DNA from: W0P33-017 sp963640395
Lineage (GTDB): Bacteria > Bacillota > Clostridia > Lachnospirales > Lachnospiraceae
Direction of reading: 5' to 3'
DNA length: 27,405 nucleotides
Assembly (NCBI GenBank): GCA_963640395.1
Contig: CAVHZH010000017.1
Location: 1 to 27,405 of the forward strand
Shown piece after piece: positions 1 through 8,007 of this stretch. Under the pieces are notes generated by a model, which worked only from the letters and a program-made list of their open reading frames with translations, had not been told where the DNA came from and ran no database searches. The position numbers and the translations under genes are program-made. The first letter of the stretch is position 1; each line of letters starts with the position of its first letter.

Positions 1-2
1 AG

Positions 3-251
3 CCGGTGCTTGGCCAGAAGGCTGCACACAATGGAAATGTGGTTTACAGTCTGGATTTTGAGGTGACACCGCACCAGCTGCGGCATACCTATATTACCAA
101 TTTGATCCATGCATCGGTGGATCCGAAAACAGTCCAGTATCTTGCCGGGCATGAAAACAGCAAAATGACAATGGATATTTATGCGAAGGTAAAGTACAAT
201 AAACCGGAAGAGCTGAGAAGCGTAGTGAACAGTGCTTTCGGACTGCGCTGA
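3..251 (+). CDS. Tyrosine recombinase (phage/ICE-type integrase), C-terminal part, cut by window edge
   Basis: This is the last ~82 codons of a tyrosine site-specific recombinase; the reading frame is open to the left edge, so the true start lies outside the window. The C-terminal catalytic motifs are visible: box II as HQLRHTY, the second His in YLAGHEN, and the nucleophilic Tyr in MDIYAKV. Such enzymes integrate and excise phages and integrative elements. The stop codon is TGA, and a strong terminator hairpin follows at 388-424. The last 40 bp of coding sequence plus 14 bp beyond the stop recur in degraded form at 1540-1593, so the element end has been rearranged. The family call is secure from the catalytic residues; the type of element it served cannot be told from this fragment. 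Confidence 0.93.
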   Translation, partial: PVLGQKAAHNGNVVYSLDFEVTPHQLRHTYITNLIHASVDPKTVQYLAGHENSKMTMDIYAKVKYNKPEELRSVVNSAFGLR

Positions 252-264
252 AATGCTTCAAAAA
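211..264 (+). repeat. Direct repeat copy 1 (recombinase 3' end)
   Basis: These 54 bp cover the last 13 codons and the stop of the recombinase and 13 bp beyond. They match 1540-1593 at 50 of 54 positions by direct reading, with no gaps. The two copies bracket the Rpn nuclease gene. Confidence 0.9.
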
Positions 265-565
265 GCAACTTTCAGCAATGAGTTAAGAGAGTTGCGTATG
301 TTGTAAGTGTCTACGAGGACAGTATGAAGCTGACCGGAGGTTGGAAGTCCATGAATCAGGAAATGATTCTGGGGAGAATAGAAGCCAAAAGCGATTAACC
401 ATAAAAGGCTGGTCGCTTTCTTTTGAGCGAAAATGGAAAGGCGAAAGAATGTTCATGGAAAATTTATTTGATTCCACTAAGGTTCTCGCTTATAATAAAA
501 ATGAGCAGAGAATCCTTGGTATACCATCAAAATGCTATGCGTGATGCAAGAGGAGGGATGCCGAC
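252..565. other. Non-coding stretch between recombinase and Rpn nuclease genes
   Basis: About 310 bases without a convincing gene. It holds the downstream part of repeat copy 1, a strong terminator (388-424), and the AGGAGGG ribosome binding site of the next gene at 551-557. A 67-codon open frame spans the terminator and has no family resemblance, so I do not call it. No clear promoter for the nuclease gene was recognised. Confidence 0.6.
388..424 (+). terminator. Rho-independent terminator after recombinase
   Basis: The left arm (388-400) and right arm (407-419) form a 13-bp stem containing G-T wobbles and one A-C mismatch, with a 6-nt loop. A CTTTT tail (420-424) follows. The hairpin lies about 140 bp after the recombinase stop. 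Confidence 0.7.
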
Positions 566-1501
566 TTGAATACGGAAATTACAAACGCAGTGAATGCGGC
601 TGGGGACAAGGCACAGTATGATGCTCGCGTGAAGAGATTGCTGGCCCAGAAAACGATACTGGCGCATATTTTGATAAAAACGGTTGATGAATTCAAGGGG
701 ATGAAACCGGAGGATGTGGTGCCATATATTGAAGGCGAGCCACAGATCGGGATTGTACCGGTTGAACCGGGGCTGACCAATGCAGAGGGAGTCAATGAAC
801 CGGGGCAACGGATTATTGGACTCAATACAGAAAACGCTGAAATCAACGAAGGACTGATTCGGTTCGACATTATCTTTTATGTCCGCATGAAGAACGGACT
901 TTCACAGATCATCGTGAACATAGAATGCCAGAAGGATGATCCGTCTGCATATAAAATTCTAAACCGGGCAATCTTTTATGTGAGCAGGCTTGTTTCGTCG
1001 CAGAAGGAACGAGACTTTGTAAACACGAATTACGATGACATCAAGCAGGTGTTTAGCATCTGGATTTGTATGAATATGGAATACAACAGTCTGAGTCACA
1101 TTCATCTGGCGAAGGACGAAATGTTACGACCTTATGACTGGAAGGGCAATCTGGATTTACTGAATATCGTCATGGTAGGAATCACGAATGACATTCCGAA
1201 GTATGACGAAGACTATGAGATGCATCGCCTGCTGGGAGCACTGCTTTCCAGTGAGTTAAAGGAGCAGGAAAAGCTGGATATCCTGGAACATGAGTATAAT
1301 ATCCCAATCAACAATGAGTTCAGAGAGGATGTGAGAATTATGTGTAATTTGAGTACAGGAATTGAAGAAAAGACTACAGAAAAGATCATTTTAAACATGT
1401 ATGAAAGCAAGTTCTCGGTAGAGCAGATCTCAATGGCGACCAAAAAGAGTAAAAGTGAGATTGAAAAAATTATTAAAAACAATGAGCCTGTTATGGCATA
1501 G
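566..1501 (+). CDS. Rpn family recombination-promoting nuclease / PD-(D/E)XK 'transposase-type' protein
   Basis: A 311-residue protein resembling the Rpn/PDDEXK-type 'putative transposase' family, known DNA endonucleases that stimulate RecA-independent recombination. The nuclease core is visible: Asp101 in RFDIIFYV and the E-x-Q pair at Glu120/Gln122 in VNIECQKDD, followed by the conserved YKILNRAIFYVSRLVSSQ segment. The C-terminal 40 residues are Lys/Glu-rich and look like a small helical tail. The start is TTG at 566, chosen because AGGAGGG (551-557) sits 8 nt upstream; the ATG at 558 runs straight into a stop. The gene lies between two copies of a recombinase 3' end, consistent with accessory DNA. 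The family is fairly sure; whether it is an active nuclease is inference. Confidence 0.82.
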   Translation: MNTEITNAVNAAGDKAQYDARVKRLLAQKTILAHILIKTVDEFKGMKPEDVVPYIEGEPQIGIVPVEPGLTNAEGVNEPGQRIIGLNTENAEINEGLIRFDIIFYVRMKNGLSQIIVNIECQKDDPSAYKILNRAIFYVSRLVSSQKERDFVNTNYDDIKQVFSIWICMNMEYNSLSHIHLAKDEMLRPYDWKGNLDLLNIVMVGITNDIPKYDEDYEMHRLLGALLSSELKEQEKLDILEHEYNIPINNEFREDVRIMCNLSTGIEEKTTEKIILNMYESKFSVEQISMATKKSKSEIEKIIKNNEPVMA

Positions 1502-1535
1502 ACAACAAGTGGAAATTATAATCAGAAGGCGATTA

Positions 1536-1580
1536 GATGAGCTGAGAAGCCTAGTGAACAGTACTTTCGGACTGCGCTGA
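1536..1580 (+). pseudogene. Remnant of a second tyrosine recombinase C-terminus
   Basis: Fourteen codons plus TGA encode DELRSLVNSTFGLR, against EELRSVVNSAFGLR at the end of the first recombinase. Upstream the similarity fades into frame-broken sequence with traces of the preceding codons. This is the relic of a related recombinase gene, not a working gene; similarity continues 13 bp past the stop (repeat copy 2, 1540-1593). Confidence 0.7.
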
Positions 1581-1593
1581 AATACCTCAAAAA
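1540..1593 (+). repeat. Direct repeat copy 2 (recombinase 3' end)
   Basis: Partner of the repeat at 211-264, with 50 of 54 bases identical and no gaps. It starts 39 bp after the stop of the Rpn nuclease gene. Confidence 0.9.
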
Positions 1594-1785
1594 TCCCCCG
1601 ATTTCGTGGGTTTACCTACGGATTTACAAACAGCAAAAATCCAGCGAAACCGCATAAACACTGGACTTTTTGAGAGAATTTTGAATCAGTACGGTCTCAA
1701 AGCCGCACGTCGTGCTCCGCAGTTCTCAAAGAGATAGTCTTTCGCTATATCTATCTATTGGAACACATTTCAATACAATTTATTG

Positions 1786-1818
1786 CACCTCAGGATTTCG
1801 ATTCTGGGGTGTTTTTTT
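1786..1818 (+). terminator. Rho-independent terminator
   Basis: A 10-bp stem (1786-1795 with 1802-1811, with two G-T wobbles) and a 6-nt loop are followed by seven T residues (1812-1818). No complete gene lies directly upstream on this strand, so it may be a chromosomal terminator separated from its gene by the integration debris. Confidence 0.7.
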
Positions 1819-1892
1819 GTCCGAGTTATGGTATTATTACAAAGGAATGTTACAAAGGCTTACATGACCCGGTCAGAGAACAGGAGGCTTTT

Positions 1893-2447
1893 ATGGGGCA
1901 TTTTTACTTTGTGAGACACGGTCAGACTGTGTGGAATGTGGAAAATAAAATTTGCGGAGCGATAGACAGCCCGCTGACCGAGCACGGCAGGGAACAGGCG
2001 GTTGAAACAGGGAGAAATATTCTGGAAAGCGGCATTCAGGTAGACGAGATTCTTTATTCGCCGCTTAGCCGTGCTGCGGATACGGCAAAAATCATTTCAG
2101 AAATGATAGGGATTCCCTGTCGGGCAGAGGCGCGGCTGACGGAGCAGAACTTCGGGAAATGGGAGTCTACACCGAGAGATGGCGAAGATTTTAAGAAGGC
2201 GAAGGAATCCTTTGCGTGCCGGTACGATGGCGGGGAATCCATGCTGCAGCTCGCACAGAGGATTTACAATCTACTGGATGAAATCAAGGTAGAATCCGAT
2301 CAAAAGACATACATTCTGGTGGCACATAATGGCGTTGCACGGATGGTGCAGTCCTATTTTCAGGACATGACCAACGAAGAATTTGCAGAATTTGGTGTGA
2401 GAAACTGCCAGGTCGTGCGGTATGACTTTGGAAGAAATCAATGCTGA
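1893..2447 (+). CDS. Histidine phosphatase family protein (phosphoglycerate-mutase-like)
   Basis: A 184-residue cytosolic protein of the histidine phosphatase superfamily, known to form a phospho-His intermediate; substrates in this branch range from sugar phosphates to cobalamin precursors. Visible catalytic features are the N-terminal RHGQT motif (Arg8, His9), Arg60 in YSPLSRA, an acidic Glu84 in LTEQNFGKWE, and His145 in LVAHNG. The start is ATG 1893 with AGGAGG 6 nt upstream. The frame stays open to 1758, but that extension crosses a terminator hairpin and has no family resemblance. The gene stands alone between mobile debris and the Wadjet operon. The family is sure; the substrate cannot be assigned. 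Confidence 0.93.
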   Translation: MGHFYFVRHGQTVWNVENKICGAIDSPLTEHGREQAVETGRNILESGIQVDEILYSPLSRAADTAKIISEMIGIPCRAEARLTEQNFGKWESTPRDGEDFKKAKESFACRYDGGESMLQLAQRIYNLLDEIKVESDQKTYILVAHNGVARMVQSYFQDMTNEEFAEFGVRNCQVVRYDFGRNQC

Positions 2448-2501
2448 GATTGATGCGGTCAGAAAGAAAAAGGTATTGACTATTTGTGGCACTGATCAGG
2501 A

Positions 2502-2543
2502 AAAGAGGGGGATTTTTGCATGAACATATTTTGCGCCCTCTTT
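2502..2543 (+). terminator. Possible terminator after histidine phosphatase gene
   Basis: AAAGAGGG (2502-2509) pairs perfectly with CCCTCTTT (2536-2543), but the loop is long (26 nt) and the T tail short, so termination would be weak. Confidence 0.35.
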
Positions 2544-2554
2544 ATCAAAACGCA

Positions 2555-2583
2555 TGGACGCATGATAAAAAACATGGTAAGAT
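2555..2583 (+). promoter_or_regulatory. Candidate promoter of the jet operon
   Basis: TGGACG (2555-2560), a 17-bp spacer, then TAAGAT (2578-2583) preceded by TGG as an extended -10. Transcription would start near 2590, about 55 nt before jetA. The same CATGGTA extended -10 core is seen before putP and sigI. Confidence 0.45.
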
Positions 2584-2644
2584 AGGGCGGTGGGCGATGA
2601 TTGTGCCATTGCAAGAAAGTTCTAAATAAAACAGGTATCAGACA

Positions 2645-4051
2645 GTGAATTTTTTTGACTATATAAAAAATGATGATTTTTTTAAACCGTTAACTTTAAA
2701 GTATCGGCGGGCTTATTATGACTGCATGCAGATACTGATCGAAAAGACGAAGGAATTGCCGGTTTTGTATGAATCAGATGCAAAAGACAGCATTACCCTG
2801 TATCTGAAGAATGCAGGAATTGATGATACAGATATGGCAGGGCTGGAGCAGGCAGATGAGGGTGGTGGCCAACTGCAGGCAGCAGGCGTGTTGATGCTAT
2901 TTCGTGAATGCGGCTGGCTGCTTCCGCGCGAGATCGGCAGAAATGGCGAGTATGTAGTCAATGTTTCGACGAACTGCAGAAGGTTTATGGATTTCCTCAG
3001 AAAAATGACTGAAAAGACAGGGGAAGGTATGATGTCCAATCGTATTTTCTCTATGTATGAGATTATGAAATCGGCATTTGAGGAAGATTCCATACGGCGG
3101 GAGCGGCCGTATACAAATATTCTCGTACCGCTCATTGATAACGAGACAGAATTAAAAAATGAATTGACGGATCTAAAAGACAGTATTTCTAGTATTATGA
3201 AGGCTGTGATCGCATTTCAGGATATCAACAGCTTTGGACAATTTATCATGAAGGACGAGATGCTGGATCTTTTCTTTAACGAATATTTCTTTATAAAAAA
3301 TAATGGATTGATCCCCACACAACTATCGTTTATAAAAAGCAGATTGCGCATGTTGAAGCAGGACGAAACCTACGAGAAAATGATCGCAGAATGCGCAGAG
3401 AAGCTGCAATTCGGTTATGATGAGGCGCAGGAACGTGTGGATCGGTATTTTGCGGAGCTTCAATATTTTCTGAGTGTAGAATATGAGGCAAATATGGAGC
3501 TTATCGACAGCCGTATCAATAATTATTATAATCTCGCCAATACGAGAATTATGCTGATGGCGAGCAACGGTGTCAGGCTGGAGTCAGCGGTCAATGATTT
3601 TTTGAATGCAGTAGCCAGACTTCCGATGGAGCAGCAGGATGCAGTGATGGAAAAGGTCGCAGACTGCGCACGTATTACGAATCAAAAATATGTCGGACAT
3701 AAGTCGTTTGAGAAGCATAAACGGATCAAAAATGAGGGACAGAATATCGGGCTGCTGACAGAGGAGCTGACAGAAGAAGAAAAGAGACTTCAGACCGAAA
3801 GGCTGTTTCACAGTGCGCCGAACCGCTATTCGGTTGATCGGGTGAATACATTTCTGAAAGCACAAATGGGTTGCGAAAATGAGATGAGTATCAGGGAAGC
3901 AGCTATTCATGCAAAAGAAGAAGTATTGATGTATGCAGCGGCGATGCTTTATGCAAAAAATGAGGAGTTTCCATATGAGATACAACTGACGGAGGCTATG
4001 GTGCATACGGAGCTGGCGGATATAACCGATATGAAGATACATAAAAAGTAG
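2645..4051 (+). CDS. jetA: Wadjet anti-plasmid system subunit JetA (kleisin-like)
   Basis: A 468-residue protein resembling the JetA family of Wadjet systems (the DUF5716-like form, as I recall it). JetA is the kleisin-type subunit that bridges the JetC heads and binds JetB. The N-terminus NFFDYIKNDDFFKPL followed by YRRAYYDCMQILIEKT is typical, and the rest is mostly helical and charged with no membrane segment or signal peptide. The start is GTG 2645; no good Shine-Dalgarno sequence precedes it, and the next in-frame Met is too far inside the conserved N-terminus. It is the first gene of a tight four-gene operon, with jetB starting 13 nt after its stop. The call rests on partner order as much as on sequence. 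Subtype (likely the type III-like form) is not verified. Confidence 0.83.
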   Translation: MNFFDYIKNDDFFKPLTLKYRRAYYDCMQILIEKTKELPVLYESDAKDSITLYLKNAGIDDTDMAGLEQADEGGGQLQAAGVLMLFRECGWLLPREIGRNGEYVVNVSTNCRRFMDFLRKMTEKTGEGMMSNRIFSMYEIMKSAFEEDSIRRERPYTNILVPLIDNETELKNELTDLKDSISSIMKAVIAFQDINSFGQFIMKDEMLDLFFNEYFFIKNNGLIPTQLSFIKSRLRMLKQDETYEKMIAECAEKLQFGYDEAQERVDRYFAELQYFLSVEYEANMELIDSRINNYYNLANTRIMLMASNGVRLESAVNDFLNAVARLPMEQQDAVMEKVADCARITNQKYVGHKSFEKHKRIKNEGQNIGLLTEELTEEEKRLQTERLFHSAPNRYSVDRVNTFLKAQMGCENEMSIREAAIHAKEEVLMYAAAMLYAKNEEFPYEIQLTEAMVHTELADITDMKIHKK

Positions 4052-4064
4052 GAAGGATCTGGGG

Positions 4065-4703
4065 ATGAGTGAGATCGGTTTCCTGAAAAGGATGAATGAG
4101 GAAGATACATATTTATTTAAACGTTGTATCCGCAAGCTGTTGGATGCGACATTTATTGTAGCGGATAAGGATGAAAAATTGTATGATTTCATTTCATCGG
4201 AATCCAATCAGTACGATGTAAATACCTATCTGGCTGCGATCGGCTATAAGGTTGTGGTCGAGGAACGGATGAAGGTGGCTATGCTGCAGCAGGCAGATGA
4301 GGATGCTGAGACGGTTGGTCTGAAAAGGCTGAATTTATATCGTTTCGATGCGAAGCAGATCCGGCTGCTGCTGATCTTGTGGCTGTTGTTTCTGGAGCGG
4401 ATGGGGTATGTAGATCCGGTTCATGTCAGCGTCGGAGATATCATTGATAAATGTAAAATTTATCAGATTCAGATGAAACCGGCAGAATTTAAAGAGGCAT
4501 ATCGCATATTTAAGCGCTTTAGTCTGATCGATTATAGTGATGATATTGCGACGGAGGAGGGGAAGGTCCGTTTGTATCCGTCGCTGCAATTTTGTCTGGA
4601 TATCGGACAGCTGAAACAGGTTATGGCGGAATATATGCCGGATGCTGATGAGATGGATTCCGAACAGGAAGATTTATCGGAAAGTGAGGATGTGGATGGA
4701 TAA
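4065..4703 (+). CDS. jetB: Wadjet subunit JetB (DUF4194, KITE/MksE-like)
   Basis: A 212-residue protein resembling DUF4194 proteins, the MukE/MksE-like winged-helix (KITE) subunit of Wadjet condensins, which dimerises on the JetA kleisin. Typical features are the FLKRMNEEDTYLFKRCIRKLLDATFIVADKD start, the RLNLYRFDAKQIRLLLILWLLFLERMG helical core, and the FKRFSLIDYSDD wing region. The C-terminus is acidic. ATG 4065 is preceded by GGAAGG and GGGG. Its stop overlaps the start of jetC by 8 nt, so the two are probably translationally coupled. The call is well supported by position between jetA and the SMC gene and by length. Confidence 0.85.
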   Translation: MSEIGFLKRMNEEDTYLFKRCIRKLLDATFIVADKDEKLYDFISSESNQYDVNTYLAAIGYKVVVEERMKVAMLQQADEDAETVGLKRLNLYRFDAKQIRLLLILWLLFLERMGYVDPVHVSVGDIIDKCKIYQIQMKPAEFKEAYRIFKRFSLIDYSDDIATEEGKVRLYPSLQFCLDIGQLKQVMAEYMPDADEMDSEQEDLSESEDVDG

Positions 4704-7700
4704 GACAGTTTTGCGAAACATACATCTGGTAAACTGGTATGGCTTCAGTAATACGATCATCCCGGTTTCTGAAAATCTGACGTTGATTTCCGGAGAAAAT
4801 GAGTGCGGAAAATCAACGATATTAGATGCGGTTAAATATGCATATACCGGCGATACCCAGTTTAATAAAGCAACGAGTGGATATAATACCGGAATTGGAA
4901 AAAGAAATCTGGTGTCCTATACACGGTGTCTGGTGGATGCGAGTTCAGGTATCTATGCGCGCCCTGCGGATAAAATGCCGGTCGTGTATACGCATATTGC
5001 ACTTGAATATTATGACCAGATCAATGAAAAGCCGTTTGTGTTAGGTGTGGTTATCGAAACTGCAGTTACGGATATCAGAGGGACACATTGGTATGCGATC
5101 AACGGCAGGACAATCGCAGAGGTAGACCTTGTATATGAGGAGGATTCGGTTAAAAAGCCATATGATGCGGCCGGCTTCCAGAAAAAATACGGCATACAGA
5201 TGAAAACGAAAAAGGAAGGCATCACGCTGTTTATGCAAATGGTAGGGTTGAAGCTGCCATATCCGGAGGTCGCGAAATACCAGCGGAAGCTCAGGAACAT
5301 TATGGCATATAATCCGGCGGCAAAGATTCAGGAATTTATCAAAGAATCTGTATTGGAAGAGCACGATGTTAATTTTGATAAGCTAAAGGAAGCAAGGAAA
5401 AATATTGAGCAGATCAATAGGAGTCTTGAACAGATCAATCAGGAGCTGCAGGATCTGGATTCCATATTGGCGGATTTTGATGAGCGTGACAAGAAAGCAC
5501 TGCAGCTGCGGATAGATGATATTAAGATCAAATACAAGGAGCTGGTGTACTGTCAGAGGGAGATCCAGGAGGCAGAAGAGCTGATCCAGAAGAGCCGCAT
5601 CACATGCGAGACATTAACGGCGGCGATCCGGGAGCAGGATCGTGAGATCGAGGAGCTGGATGGTGCATATTCTGAGAGCGTCAGGGCATTACATGAGCTA
5701 GACGGCTCCAAGGCGATCGCGACATCGGAGCAATTGATCCGTACCTATGAAGCGCAGCTGGAGCGATTGCAGGCCGAAAAGGAGAGGCTGGAGCGGTTTC
5801 AACAGCAGATGCAGGAGCTGGTGAAGCATCTGCCGGAGGCTGGTATCATGAATTCCGGATATGCGATTGAAGAATTGTCATCAAAGAGCCTTGAAATTGT
5901 GGAAAAGCAGCGGATGATCGATTTGCTGAGGGAAGATATACGAATGGGTAGGGATCGTCTGATCGAGCGGCAGACGCTGGTGAAGAAAGACCTCGAAACC
6001 GTACAGGCAGAGTGCGTGGAGCAGGATCAGATCATTGAGAATTGCAATAAAAACCGGGCAGATTATTCGCATGTCCGGGAGCAATTGGAGCTGATCCGCG
6101 AGATCAACCGAGAGTTCAAAAAGAGAGGGATCGGCGAAGAAGCGCATATGGCGTGTGAGTATGTCCTTGAGCTGCGTGATGAGAGCTGGAGAAATGCGAT
6201 AGAGGCATTTCTGGGTATCCACCGTTATGCGGTGATCGTATCGGCTGAGAATTTTGATGCGGCAAATGCTGTGCTGGATCGGTCACAGCACCGCTATGTG
6301 GAGCTGGTGAATTCAAAACGCCTGATGGAAAAGAGGATTGATTGCGTAGAGTCATCGGTTTATCAATATCTTGTGGTTCAAAATGAGACGGCTGCCAATT
6401 ACTTCCGGTTCTGGTTGGGAAGGATCCATGCAGTCGATCATGCGGAGGTGCCTGATTATGATAATGCAATGTCTAAAGAGGGCAAGCTCAGTCGGAACAT
6501 GGCAGTGACCTATATCAATATGAAAAAGCTAAGGAGCTATTGTCTGGGCAGCCATGCGGTTGAATTGAATAGGCATGCAGCGGAAGTCCGGCTGCGCGAG
6601 TTGCAGGAGAGAGAAGCAGAGCTTCTGACAGAACAGGATAAGCTGCAGAAGCTGGCAGCATATTTGCGAGCCGGGCTGGAGCAGTTTAAAGAGTTTCAAC
6701 TGGATGCGCATAAGGAATGGGCGAAGTCTGCGACAGCCTTGAATGAAGAAAAGGGGCGATACCATGAGCTCGTGGAGGCACAGAAAAATAATACAGAATT
6801 TATGGCATTAAATGAGCGCGTGTCAGCACTGAAAACGCAGTTGGATGCCAGAAAAAAGGAACGGGATGGAAATCTCAGGCAGAAAACGATTCATGAGACT
6901 ACGATTACGCAAAATGAAAAGACGCTGAAGGAGGCGCAAGCTGCGGCAGCCGCGAAGCAGGCAGAGCTGGACGAGTACAGAATCACCGCGCATGCAGTTG
7001 TGGAGATGGCGATTGGGGAATATGACAGCTTTTTGGCTGGTGAAAATAAAAACGGTGGTTTAATGCTTCGCGATACAAAGGCACGTGTAGACCGCCGTGT
7101 CCGGGAACTGGAAGGGATGATCAATGGCAAGCAGCAGTCCTATAATAACCGCAAGCAGGAGGTGGACAGACTGCCGATGGGCTTGGAATGTGAGGCGGCT
7201 TACCAGAAACGCCGAGGCCGGATCTGGATTGATGATCTGCAGGGAATCCAACAAAAGCTAAAGGAACAGACGATAACTTATGAGCGGATATTTAAGAGGG
7301 AGTTTGTGCTGAATATCTATGAGACGGCAAAGGACGCGAGAAGTGATATATCGGATATCAATAAAGAGCTGCGCAAGCTGCAGTTTTCCACAAAATATCA
7401 GTTCGATGTGAAGCTGTTGAATGATAATTCTGATTATGCAAGAATCCTGCGGTATGCAGAATATTTGCAGGAAACGAATGACATGTCCGATGGGCAGATG
7501 TCATTGACCGGTCTGATGGGTTACGAAAATGATGAGGTGGAGACGAGGGAGCGTGAGATCCGGGATATTATCAATAAGATCATAGATCATAATGACAGCT
7601 CTGAGATAAAAAAATTTGCAGACTATCGGAATTATATGAGTTATGAGATCATAATAAATAATGACGAAGTAAAGGATGGGAAGCTGTCTAAACAGGTAGG

Positions 7701-8007
7701 ATATAATTCCGGTGCAGGAACGCAGATACCATACACCCTGATACTTTCGGCTGCATTATCTATGTTATACAATGTGCGTGTGAATTCCGTCCGCCTGATG
7801 TTTATAGATGAACCATTTGAGAAAATGAGCGATCATAATATCAAGCTGATGTTAGATTTTTTTAAGAATCAGAATTTTCAGGTGATTTTTTGTGCGCCGC
7901 CGAATAAGCTGGAATCCATAGGCAGCGAATGCGGGGTGATCATACCGGTTTTAAAGGTCAGCAATGATAATATGCAGATAGGAAAAGTACAATTCCATGA
8001 GCAATAA
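4696..8007 (+). CDS. jetC: Wadjet subunit JetC, SMC/MukB-like ATPase
   Basis: An 1103-residue SMC-like ATPase, the DNA-translocating motor of the Wadjet complex. The N-terminal head has a Walker A (GENECGKST, residues 33-41). Long Glu/Lys/Gln-rich coiled coils (about 230-490 and 640-960) flank a small hinge-like globular segment (about 495-640). The C-terminal head has Walker B LMFIDEPFEKMS with Asp1038 and catalytic Glu1039. The position expected for the ABC signature reads NSGAGTQIPY (from Ser1005) rather than the usual SGGE-x-Q. ATG 4696 was chosen because GAGGA lies 6 nt upstream and KTVLRNIHLVNWYGF is the usual SMC start; an in-frame ATG at 4690 is an alternative. It overlaps jetB by 8 nt and jetD by 11 nt. 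No interruption is seen. Confidence 0.94.
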   Translation: MDKTVLRNIHLVNWYGFSNTIIPVSENLTLISGENECGKSTILDAVKYAYTGDTQFNKATSGYNTGIGKRNLVSYTRCLVDASSGIYARPADKMPVVYTHIALEYYDQINEKPFVLGVVIETAVTDIRGTHWYAINGRTIAEVDLVYEEDSVKKPYDAAGFQKKYGIQMKTKKEGITLFMQMVGLKLPYPEVAKYQRKLRNIMAYNPAAKIQEFIKESVLEEHDVNFDKLKEARKNIEQINRSLEQINQELQDLDSILADFDERDKKALQLRIDDIKIKYKELVYCQREIQEAEELIQKSRITCETLTAAIREQDREIEELDGAYSESVRALHELDGSKAIATSEQLIRTYEAQLERLQAEKERLERFQQQMQELVKHLPEAGIMNSGYAIEELSSKSLEIVEKQRMIDLLREDIRMGRDRLIERQTLVKKDLETVQAECVEQDQIIENCNKNRADYSHVREQLELIREINREFKKRGIGEEAHMACEYVLELRDESWRNAIEAFLGIHRYAVIVSAENFDAANAVLDRSQHRYVELVNSKRLMEKRIDCVESSVYQYLVVQNETAANYFRFWLGRIHAVDHAEVPDYDNAMSKEGKLSRNMAVTYINMKKLRSYCLGSHAVELNRHAAEVRLRELQEREAELLTEQDKLQKLAAYLRAGLEQFKEFQLDAHKEWAKSATALNEEKGRYHELVEAQKNNTEFMALNERVSALKTQLDARKKERDGNLRQKTIHETTITQNEKTLKEAQAAAAAKQAELDEYRITAHAVVEMAIGEYDSFLAGENKNGGLMLRDTKARVDRRVRELEGMINGKQQSYNNRKQEVDRLPMGLECEAAYQKRRGRIWIDDLQGIQQKLKEQTITYERIFKREFVLNIYETAKDARSDISDINKELRKLQFSTKYQFDVKLLNDNSDYARILRYAEYLQETNDMSDGQMSLTGLMGYENDEVETREREIRDIINKIIDHNDSSEIKKFADYRNYMSYEIIINNDEVKDGKLSKQVGYNSGAGTQIPYTLILSAALSMLYNVRVNSVRLMFIDEPFEKMSDHNIKLMLDFFKNQNFQVIFCAPPNKLESIGSECGVIIPVLKVSNDNMQIGKVQFHEQ

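Larger units (their letters stand above)
1502..1892. other. Non-coding stretch with element-end debris
   Basis: About 390 bases without a gene of its own. From left to right: a degraded recombinase C-terminus (1536-1580), an unassigned 190-base stretch, a terminator hairpin (1786-1818), and the leader of the histidine phosphatase gene with a possible extended -10 (TGGTATTAT, 1829-1837) and AGGAGG at 1882-1887. The unassigned part has the short direct repeat TCTCAAAG twice and an 11-nt palindrome, GCACGTCGTGC. It could contain an attachment site, but I recognise no tRNA 3' end or defined att core. Confidence 0.55.

Noticed and set aside
341..544. 67-codon open frame after the recombinase
   Set aside because: It runs through a strong terminator hairpin, has no family resemblance and no good ribosome binding site.
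1758..1892. 45-codon N-terminal extension of the histidine phosphatase
   Set aside because: It crosses the terminator at 1786-1818, whereas the ATG at 1893 has a perfect AGGAGG and begins with the family's beta-strand and RHG motif.
2422..2523. 33-codon open frame overlapping the phosphatase end (starts MTLEEINAEIDAVRKKK)
   Set aside because: It looks protein-like at its start and could be a relic of a coupled gene, but it has no ribosome binding site beyond the coding overlap, no recognised family, and ends within a possible terminator.
4642..4695. 18-codon N-terminal extension of JetC
   Set aside because: It is out-of-frame jetB coding sequence; SMC proteins begin close to the first beta-strand, as they do from ATG 4696.
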